Shown here piece after piece: positions 1-6,600 of a stretch of 8,629 bases of DNA (positions are counted from its first letter, which is position 1; each line of letters opens with the position of its first letter). Below the pieces are notes generated by a model. It did not search any database. It worked only from the letters and a program-made list of their open reading frames with translations, and was not told where the DNA came from. Both the position numbers and the translations under genes were made by a program. Location: assembly GCA_023136725.1 (NCBI GenBank), contig JAGLQR010000051.1, positions 1-8,629 on the forward strand. Direction: 5' to 3'. This DNA comes from Candidatus Aminicenantota bacterium (lineage in GTDB: Bacteria > Acidobacteriota > Aminicenantia > UBA2199).

Positions 1-516
1 GCTAAAGGTGTTTATCCTAAGTATATAGGGGATATTTATTCAAAGAAAGCAAAATCAAATAAAAAGTACCATGATTCAGCAGCAATTCATTATCTTGAAG
101 CCAGTGTCCTTTATAAGAAAGAAGGAAGTTCTTCAAATCAGAAAATTGCAGCAGGAAAAGCAAAAGTACAACTTGAAAATAAATACGGATATAAAGCTAA
201 ATATAAAAAATATCAATCCGATATCAAGAAACAGCAATCTTCTTCTCAGAAGAATGATAAAGCGATCAGAGATGCAAAAAGGGCAGTTAGAAACTTTAAA
301 AGATATCTCCGCAAGACATATAGTGATGTCCAGGCTCCTCAATATGAATTGGATAAACAGACGAAACTTGAGAATAAGGTCACCAATCTGGAATCAGGTT
401 TTTCAGGTTCACCATCAAGTAATTCTGCCGGAGAAGAGCTTCTTAAACTAAAGAAAAAGATCGATGCTGAATATTCTTCTCTCCTATCAAAGGCTACAAA
501 GAAATTTGAAAAATAA
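1..516 (+). CDS. Lysine-rich protein of unknown function, C-terminal part (5' end outside the window)
   Basis: The first reading frame is open from base 1 to a TAA at 514-516 and gives 171 residues with no start, so the gene begins to the left of the window. I do not recognise the protein. It is rich in lysine, serine, glutamine and tyrosine. Residues 5-40 (YPKYIGDIYSKK, then AIHYLEASVLYKK) have the aromatic and alanine spacing of a tetratricopeptide-like helix pair, but this is only a resemblance. Residues 55-115 and 140-171 are highly charged and probably helical or coiled coil. They are separated by a Ser/Gly-rich linker around residues 131-141 (SGFSGSPSSNSAG). No membrane segment or catalytic motif is visible in this part. 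The gene converges on the CAP gene. A frame starting with ATG at 71 is open across the same bases, but this frame is preferred because it is open right up to the left edge and gives plausible soluble protein composition. Confidence 0.72.
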   Translation, partial: AKGVYPKYIGDIYSKKAKSNKKYHDSAAIHYLEASVLYKKEGSSSNQKIAAGKAKVQLENKYGYKAKYKKYQSDIKKQQSSSQKNDKAIRDAKRAVRNFKRYLRKTYSDVQAPQYELDKQTKLENKVTNLESGFSGSPSSNSAGEELLKLKKKIDAEYSSLLSKATKKFEK

Positions 517-536
517 TCTTTATTAGTAAAATTATT
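512..536. terminator. Weak AT-only hairpin between convergent genes, possible bidirectional terminator
   Basis: An inverted repeat overlaps both stop codons. AATAAT (512-517) pairs with ATTATT (531-536) and TTTA (519-522) pairs with TAAA (527-530), with one bulged C at 518 and a TTAG loop. The stem has no G-C pair and there is no long T tract on the plus side. The minus side continues as TTTCAAATTT. The position between two convergent genes suits a shared terminator, but the stem is weak and could be chance in AT-rich DNA. Confidence 0.25.
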
Positions 537-1716
537 AATTTCTAAAAACGAATACGATCAGGTAATAATTAACGGGAATACTTTTCTCTTCAGGCCTTAA
601 GATTTTTATCCCTATAGATCTTTTTTTTTTGTTTGTAAAAAAAAATCCCATATGTTCTTCAGGAATTTCATAAGGATCAGAAGATTGATAAGCAAGTATG
701 CTATATCTTCTACTCCTGCTCAGCGAATTATCACCTTTAAAGTAAGCTGTCACAGCTTTCTCCGCAATTTGTGATAAATTCTTATCATATTTAAACACTC
801 TTCCTCTGGTTTCTCTAATTTTTTTATTCAATTTTTTTATAATTTCAGCTTCTATTTCCTCTAAAGAATCTCCATAATTTGTAAATGCTTTTTTTAAAAG
901 AAAAGCTATGGAAAACACTCCCCCGGGATATTTTTCACTTCTTCCGAAAGTGATCCCGATAGCAAAGGAATTATATTTTTTTATTATATTTGCAGCACTG
1001 ATATATTTCTTTATCTCCCCGATCTTATTTGATTGAATAGTAAACAGATCAAATCCCTTAAGCTCCATCGGGATCTTCCCGGCTGATCCTTTTTTAAGAA
1101 GAGCCATGGAAATATCTTTTAATTTCCCCTTGTAGATCCGCCTTAATTTCTCATTAACGATCTTGTTAGTAAATATCAGATTTTTTTCAATAAAATCCTC
1201 TATTTCTACTTCAGCAGTTCTATCAGATACATGAGACATTATATCTGCAAATTCCTGTGTTATATAGAACCCCCTGTCCGTTTCCAGAATTGCTATTCCA
1301 CAATGCCAGAACTTTTCATCAATAATATTTTCAAAATGGGAAGGACTTTTAACAAATCCGTCATGAATGTAATCAGAGGGGTACACATTGCTGAATGCAA
1401 TATTTTCACCTGCTGCAACAAAATACAAGTTCATATCGATCATACGCTGATCCAGTTTTTTATATTCCGGGAAGTTATGAGCAAGGAGATCTTCAGAAGC
1501 CATTTTCCGGTTATGTTCCATAGCGATCCTGTACAGGTCTTTATTAAATATTAGTTTACTGACACCTTTCTTTCCTCTCTCAATATTAATAAGATTGAGC
1601 ATCTCTTTTTCACTTTTCCTTAATTCGGATGCCGTAATGTAGGTTTCAGAATAACCGGGAAATATCAAACTAAAACACATTAGAACTAACAATATTATAC
1701 TTTTTATATTTTTCAT
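535..1716 (-). CDS. Secreted CAP/SCP-like domain protein (YkwD type) with an extended C-terminal half
   Basis: This 393-residue exported protein has a signal peptide at residues 1-23 (lysine-containing start, hydrophobic core at 6-20, likely cleavage after GYS). A CAP domain follows at about 33-160. Its hallmarks are visible: HN at 68-69 and AHNFPEYK with His80, GENIA with Glu104, SPSHFENII with His127, and GIAIL...FYITQEF with Glu155. These are the positions expected for the CAP cavity. CAP proteins of bacteria are secreted or surface proteins whose biochemical role is mostly unknown. Residues about 165-393 match no domain I know by name, but they repeat CAP-like strand motifs (see findings). 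Cys14 in the signal peptide is preceded by VLM, not a normal lipobox, so a lipoprotein is unlikely. The ATG at 1716 is chosen because the signal peptide starts there. No Shine-Dalgarno sequence precedes it. The gene is divergent from the Roadblock gene and convergent with the lysine-rich gene. Confidence 0.9.
   Translation of the reverse strand: MKNIKSIILLVLMCFSLIFPGYSETYITASELRKSEKEMLNLINIERGKKGVSKLIFNKDLYRIAMEHNRKMASEDLLAHNFPEYKKLDQRMIDMNLYFVAAGENIAFSNVYPSDYIHDGFVKSPSHFENIIDEKFWHCGIAILETDRGFYITQEFADIMSHVSDRTAEVEIEDFIEKNLIFTNKIVNEKLRRIYKGKLKDISMALLKKGSAGKIPMELKGFDLFTIQSNKIGEIKKYISAANIIKKYNSFAIGITFGRSEKYPGGVFSIAFLLKKAFTNYGDSLEEIEAEIIKKLNKKIRETRGRVFKYDKNLSQIAEKAVTAYFKGDNSLSRSRRYSILAYQSSDPYEIPEEHMGFFFTNKKKRSIGIKILRPEEKSIPVNYYLIVFVFRN
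621..645. repeat. Paired homopolymer tracts T10 and A9 forming an inverted repeat inside the CAP gene
   Basis: Ten Ts (621-630) and nine As (637-645) flank the six bases gtttgt. On the coding (minus) strand this reads as nine Ts, ACAAAC and ten As, encoding FFFTNKKKR near residues 358-366. The tracts can pair into a nine-base-pair A-T stem, and both are prone to slippage. Confidence 0.75.
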
Positions 1717-1728
1717 TATTATTTTTTT

Positions 1729-1734
1729 ATTATA
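1729..1734 (-). promoter_or_regulatory. Candidate -10 box for the CAP gene
   Basis: Read on the minus strand, these bases are a perfect TATAAT, ending 12 bases before the CAP gene ATG. No good -35 box lies 16-18 bases upstream; only an A/T run (1750-1757) is there. If this box is used, transcription would begin about five bases before the ATG, giving an almost leaderless message, which agrees with the missing ribosome binding site. AT-rich context makes a chance match possible. Confidence 0.4.
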
Positions 1735-1778
1735 GTTTATTCTTATTCGAAAAAAAATGTCACAAACCCAATTTCCTG

Positions 1779-1807
1779 TTGAAATAAATTTATTATTTAA
1801 TTATAAT
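1779..1807 (+). promoter_or_regulatory. Strong sigma70-type promoter of the Roadblock gene
   Basis: TTGAAA at 1779-1784 and a perfect TATAAT at 1802-1807 are separated by exactly 17 bases, close to the consensus for the housekeeping sigma factor. The predicted start of transcription is near 1813-1815, only about 10-12 bases before the ATG at 1825, so the leader would hold little more than the ribosome binding site at 1816-1820. Two AT-only palindromes (1783-1794 and 1798-1812) cover the spacer and the -10 box and could be protein-binding sites. Confidence 0.7.
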
Positions 1808-1824
1808 AATTATGCGGAGGGGAA

Positions 1825-2313
1825 ATGGATGATAATTTTGAAATAAATCTAAATGATCTCACTGGAGATCCGGATCATATTGATGATATCGATCTCAGTA
1901 ACTCCGAAATTCCCAGTTTAAAAAATAAAGGAGACAAAATGCCAACAAATGCAGCTCATATTTTCAATGAATCTCTAGAGAATCTATCTACAATCAGCGG
2001 TTTTTTAGCAGCAGGTATTTATAACAGCAGCGGTGATGTATTGGCTCATCTGGACAGGAAAAATTTTAGATTTGAAGAAATCGGAAGTCTTGCAATAGAA
2101 TTATATACTTCAGCAAAATTAATAAGTGATAAAATGGGTATCGGTATGTGCAATTTTGTTGAAACGCACACTGAGCAGTATATCTTTATACATATGTGTG
2201 TAGTCCCCGGAAAGGGAGCAATGGGTGTATTGTTAAGCGCTGACGGCAATGTAGGCCTTTCCAGGCACCAAATGAGAAAAGAGGGATTAAAACTCATTTC
2301 CGAGTTTGAATAA
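1825..2313 (+). CDS. Roadblock/LC7 domain protein (MglB-like)
   Basis: This 162-residue soluble protein has two parts. Residues 1-38 are acidic and probably disordered (DLTGDPDHIDDIDLSNSE). Residues 39-162 fit the Roadblock/LC7 fold. There is a first helix (IFNESLENLSTI), then the ISGFLAAGIYNSSGDVLAH strand pair with the usual glycine and G-D turn, a central helix (EIGSLAIELYTSAKLI), and the strands with YIFIHMCVVPG and AMGVLLSADGNVG, followed by a last helix. Bacterial members of this family form dimers that act on small Ras-like GTPases such as MglA or on polarity and motility systems. No such GTPase lies in this window. GGAGG at 1816-1820 precedes the ATG by four bases. An in-frame ATG at 1939 with AAAGGAG five bases upstream would give a 124-residue protein containing only the domain, so either or both starts may be used. 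The fold assignment rests on pattern and length rather than on a catalytic motif. Confidence 0.78.
   Translation: MDDNFEINLNDLTGDPDHIDDIDLSNSEIPSLKNKGDKMPTNAAHIFNESLENLSTISGFLAAGIYNSSGDVLAHLDRKNFRFEEIGSLAIELYTSAKLISDKMGIGMCNFVETHTEQYIFIHMCVVPGKGAMGVLLSADGNVGLSRHQMRKEGLKLISEFE
1927..1933 (+). promoter_or_regulatory. Internal ribosome binding site before an alternative Roadblock start (ATG 1939)
   Basis: AAAGGAG lies five bases before an in-frame ATG at 1939-1941, inside the Roadblock reading frame. It is at least as good as the site used by the upstream ATG, and the alternative start falls exactly at the beginning of the conserved domain. Confidence 0.5.
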
Positions 2314-2334
2314 ATAGTTTATCTGTTTTTTTTT
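2310..2334 (+). terminator. Possible weak terminator after the Roadblock gene
   Basis: ATAAA (2310-2314) pairs with TTTAT (2318-2322) around a TAG loop, and nine Ts follow at 2326-2334. The T tract is typical of a factor-independent terminator, but the five-pair stem is all A-T, so termination would be inefficient. Readthrough into the efflux operon is possible. Confidence 0.3.
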
Positions 2335-2409
2335 AACTAAAAATTTTACTCTGCATAATTTAAAACAATTTCTATTTATCAACGTATATTCTACATATAG
2401 TAATTTTTC

Positions 2410-2415
2410 AAGGAG
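2410..2415 (+). promoter_or_regulatory. Ribosome binding site of the adaptor gene
   Basis: AAGGAG sits five bases before the ATG at 2421 and fixes the start of the first gene of the efflux operon. It is the only strong ribosome binding site of the three pump genes. The two permease starts rely on overlap with the preceding gene. Confidence 0.75.
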
Positions 2416-2420
2416 TTCCT

Positions 2421-3671
2421 ATGAACAAGATTATTAAGATCGTATCTTTTGTTATCCTGATAGCAGTAATACTTTTTGGAGGATATCAATTGTTTTTTAA
2501 TTCAGACATAAGCAGTGAAACAGAGATTATTAAAGCTGAGGAAAAAGGTTCGGAGGGTGAACCTGTACGTACTTCATCCATACCTGTTAAAGTTGCTGAA
2601 ATAATGAAAGGTGAGCTTCCACTCAGGTTAAGGGTGTCAGCAACGGCTCAGGTTAAAGAAAAAACTGTTATTAAATCGGAAGTATCCGGAAAAGTCCAGT
2701 CAATCAATGTTAATATCGGAGACTGGGTAAAAAGAGGCCAGCTCCTTGTAAAGATAGAAGATACTGAAAAAAGACTTGAAGTTGAAAGAGCGAAAACTAA
2801 CAAGTTAAAAAGTCTCGCCGAATATCTTATAAATTCGGGACTTGAAGAAATCCAGCAGTCTGATCCTGAGAACTTTGATGCAAAGAAAGTTCAGGACATT
2901 AAGGAAAAATATCTTGCTGCTATCAAAAACTTCAGAAACGGGAAGATCTCTGAAAAAGAATTCGACAATATAAGTGATGAATACGATAAAATCATGGTTT
3001 CATCCGGTTCATGGAGAGAAAATATAAGGAAGGTTCAGGATGGATTAGCTGAAGCAATTATTGCCCTGAAGCAGGCTGAACTCAACTTAAAAAAAACATA
3101 CATCTACAGCCCTTTTCAGGGACGTATTTCTGAACTTAAAGTCAGCAAAGGTGAAATTATCAGTAATGGTCAGGAAATTCTTAAAGTAGTGAACCTTAAA
3201 TCGGTTTACCTTGAAGGATTCGCACTCGAATCTGAGATCAAAAATTTAAAGATCGGAACTCAGGTCCGAGTTAAATTTGATTCTTACAGCGACAGGTATT
3301 TCAGAGGTGACATAAATGCAATCAGCCCTGAAGTTGATCAGGTAAATAAAACCATAACTTTATATATTAAGATCAATAATGATGAAAACCTCATACTTCC
3401 AGGTATGCATGCGGAGATTGATGTTGAATATATGGTTTTTAAAGACATCATTAAAGTTCCCGTACGATCCATAATAGTCAGGCAGGAGCGCCCCCTTATT
3501 TTCGTGGTCAACGGGAAAACCGTCAATTGGGTCTATGTCGATCTCGGCCCCAGAAATGATGAGGAGCAGATAATTAAAAATTTTCATTCTGAAGTAAATC
3601 CGGGAGACCTTGTTGTAATTTCTGGCCACTCAACACTTGCTCACCAGTCAAGGATAAAGATTATAAAATGA
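2421..3671 (+). CDS. RND efflux periplasmic adaptor (membrane fusion protein, HlyD/AcrA family)
   Basis: This 416-residue protein links an inner-membrane RND permease to an outer-membrane channel. Residues 5-22 form one N-terminal membrane segment without a lipobox, so it is anchored by the helix rather than by lipid. An acidic, probably flexible stretch follows (30-50). The first half of the lipoyl domain is at about 80-113 (SEVSGKVQSINVNIGDWVKRG), and the second half at about 225-257 (YIYSPFQGRISELKVSKGEI). Between them is an alpha-helical hairpin whose tip has ISEKEFDN (176-183), resembling the tip of AcrA-type hairpins. The beta-barrel domain runs from about 258 to 340 and the membrane-proximal domain from about 345 to the end. 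The hairpin, about 110 residues, is longer than that of AcrA. The stop codon overlaps the start of the next gene as ATGA, so the two are translationally coupled. Substrate cannot be told from the sequence. Confidence 0.95.
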   Translation: MNKIIKIVSFVILIAVILFGGYQLFFNSDISSETEIIKAEEKGSEGEPVRTSSIPVKVAEIMKGELPLRLRVSATAQVKEKTVIKSEVSGKVQSINVNIGDWVKRGQLLVKIEDTEKRLEVERAKTNKLKSLAEYLINSGLEEIQQSDPENFDAKKVQDIKEKYLAAIKNFRNGKISEKEFDNISDEYDKIMVSSGSWRENIRKVQDGLAEAIIALKQAELNLKKTYIYSPFQGRISELKVSKGEIISNGQEILKVVNLKSVYLEGFALESEIKNLKIGTQVRVKFDSYSDRYFRGDINAISPEVDQVNKTITLYIKINNDENLILPGMHAEIDVEYMVFKDIIKVPVRSIIVRQERPLIFVVNGKTVNWVYVDLGPRNDEEQIIKNFHSEVNPGDLVVISGHSTLAHQSRIKIIK

Positions 3672-6600
3672 GTCTAATAGATCTTTCAGTAAAGAGGCCG
3701 ATCGGTACAATAATGTTCTATATCGGGATAATACTTTTAGGATTTATCTCGGTATCAAAACTTTCCATAAATCTTCTTCCGGATCTCAGTTATCCGAAAA
3801 TATCAGTAGTTACTGATTATCCCGGGCTTGGGCCCGAGGAGATCGAGAGGTTTATCACATCTGAGCTTGAGGGTCCTTTATCCTCTATCTCCGGTGTAAA
3901 AAAAATAAACTCTATTTCCAAAGACGGGATTTCGATCATTTCACTCGAATTTCATTGGGGAACAGATATGGATTTTGCTCTTCTTCACACCAAAGAGAGG
4001 GTGGAAGAAGTAAGAAGCAGACTCCCTGATGATCATACAGCTCCGGTAATTCTTGAATGGGACCCATCTTCAGCCCCGATCATAACTGCAATAGTGAAGA
4101 GTGATTCAAGGACATTGAAGAAACAGAAGGAAACGGCAGAATTTATTATCAAGCCGAGACTGGAACAATTAGAGGGTGTGTCCAGGGTTGAGATAAGAGG
4201 AGGAGATGAAGAAGAAATATCTGTAGAGATAGATCCTGAGAGAGCATCAAGTCTTAACATTACACTTTCCGAAGTGGCAAATGCGATCAGAAATAATAAT
4301 GAGTTCTCTCCCGGTGGTACTGTAAAAAAAGATAAATTCAGGTATACATTAAAAATTGAAGGAGAGATCAAAACTCCGGAGGATATCGAATATATTGTTG
4401 TCAAGAATCTTAAGGACAGGAGTGTTATGATCCGTGATATCGGAAAGGTCTTCTATAAAAACAAGGTAAAACAGGGAAATATTAAGTTCATAAAATCGGG
4501 AAAAAAGAATCAATCTAAGAATAGTGATTCTATCTCCCTGCTTATATACCGCGAATCCGGCAGTAATACAGTAGATGCCACTAAAAATACAGTGGAAACA
4601 TTTAAATCACTGGAGAAAGAATTCAATAATGAGATTACTTTTACTGTTATTCAAATGGAAGCAGACCTGATAATCTCATCCATCAATTCCCTTAAATCTT
4701 CTCTTTACATAGGTGGCTTACTTGCGTTCTTTATTCTTCTTCTATTTCTTCAGAATTTCCGTGATCCTTTACTCGTGTCAATAGTCATACCTATCTCCAT
4801 TATATCCACATTTGTCCTGATGTTTGCTTTTGAAGTTAATGTGAATATTATGTCCTTAGGCGGACTCGTCCTCGGAGTCGGAATGTTTGTCGATAACTCA
4901 ATTATCGTCCTGGAATCTATATTCAGGCATAGAAAAGAGGAAAACCTGTTGGATTCTGTTATTAAAGGTACGAAAGAGGTTAGTGGAGCTATAACAGCAT
5001 CTACATTTACAACTATCTCAATATTTCTTCCTGTGATCTACCTTTACGGAATTACAGGGAAGTTGTTCAGAGATCAGGCTCTAACTGTCTCTTTTTCACT
5101 GGTTTCGTCCCTTTTTGTTGCAATAACACTTTTACCGGCTCTGTCTGCATTCAGATCTTCATTCAAAATGGATCTCACAGATGATTCACAAAATGATAAA
5201 GGGAAGAACTGGTATCAGAAAGCATTAAGAGGAGCAAATAGTGCTGTGTTGATCCCTTTCCGAATAATCGGATATATCATAACTTTTATTATCGGAGGAA
5301 TATATCTTCTCTTAAAAACCATTTTAAAATATGCGGGAAGATTCTTTGATTATATTCTTCAACCTTTATATCGTGTTTTCAACTCTTTTTATGAGTGGTT
5401 TGATGTACTTTATCACAATATTCTGGAAAAATTCCTGGATAAAAAATCAAGAGCCGGCATCCTCATAATTATAATTCTTCTGGCGATAGTTACCTCGTTT
5501 ATTTTTCTCCAGAAAGAACTACTCCCTACTCCGGATACAGCAAAATTTGAGATCAATGCAAATACTATCCCTTCTTATGGCTTTGATGAAACAGACAAAA
5601 TAGCTCAGGAAATAGAAAATAAAATTTTAGCCACTGAAGGGGTAAATTTCGTATACTCCGAGACAGGTTCAGTATCAAAAGAAGCTGCCAGAAGTGAAGA
5701 TATTTCAGTAAACAGTATTCATTATGTTATAGAATGCAGTTCAAATGAGGCCAGACCGGCAGTTATGGAAATAACAAGAGGTATTCTTAAGAACTCCGAT
5801 CTCCTTGATTATTCTATTTTTCTTGAAAAAAATACTCTTTCAAAATATTTGTCAACTTCAGGTGAAAATTTTCAAATTAAAGTTTTTTATGAAGATATTG
5901 AAAGAGGCAAAGAAGCAGTCCGAAAAATAGTTGAGAGGATAAAAGATATTAATGGTATTTATGACCTGAAATCTACAACATCTCCGGGTAAACCTGTATA
6001 TGAGGTATATTTTAAACAGGATCTGTTAGACAAACTAAACATAACCAAATTTCAGATCTCAGAATTCCTTAACCAGGCTGTAAAAGGCGGTGATGGTGGA
6101 ACTCTTAAGCAGATTCAAAAAAATTATGATATTTTAGTCAGGGTCCCGGTAGACGGTATTATGGAGATAGATAAGCTTATGAAGTTAAGATTCCCCATTA
6201 ACGAAAAAGTCTATTATGTAAAAGACCTTATCAGGATCAAGGAAAGGCCTTCAATAAAAAGAATATCCAGGGAACTACAGATGAGATACTTTCTGATTTC
6301 AGGGAATGTGAAAGGGGTTCCTCTCAATGAAATAATTGAGGAATCTGATAACAGGCTTTTCGGACTTGATATGCCCATGAATACCAGATTTGCATATGCC
6401 GGAGAAGAGGAAGAGCGGAAAAAAGCATTTGATTCACTGAATCAGGCAATATGGCTTGCGATAATCCTTGTTTATATGATAATGGCGGCTAAATTTGAAA
6501 ATATTGTACAACCGTTAATTATAATGTTTACTGTTCCGATGGGTTTGATCGGTGCATTTCTATTCCTTTTAATAACAGGAAATTCACTTAATATTATTTC

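Noticed and set aside
71..451. Plus-strand open frame of 126 codons starting at ATG 71
   Set aside because: It overlaps the longer frame that is open from the window edge to 516. Its product is rich in Ile, Arg and Asn with no domain, and it has no ribosome binding site, so it is a shadow.
1663..1680. Lipoprotein signal at Cys14 of the CAP protein
   Set aside because: The residues before the cysteine are VLM, without the small residue needed at the -1 position, and a better ordinary cleavage site follows at GYS.
2335..2420. Promoter for the efflux operon
   Set aside because: TATATT (2385-2390) and TATAGT (2396-2401) could be -10 boxes, and TATAT/ATATA (2385-2399) is a short inverted repeat. 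No acceptable -35 box lies at the right distance, so I cannot name a promoter. Readthrough from the Roadblock gene is possible.
2411..2420. AGGA/TCCT inverted repeat over the adaptor ribosome binding site
   Set aside because: The loop would be only two bases and the stem four pairs, too tight and weak to act as a regulatory hairpin.
3338..4404. Minus-strand open frames inside the adaptor and first permease
   Set aside because: They lie opposite well-recognised conserved proteins, have no promoter or ribosome binding site and no recognisable product.
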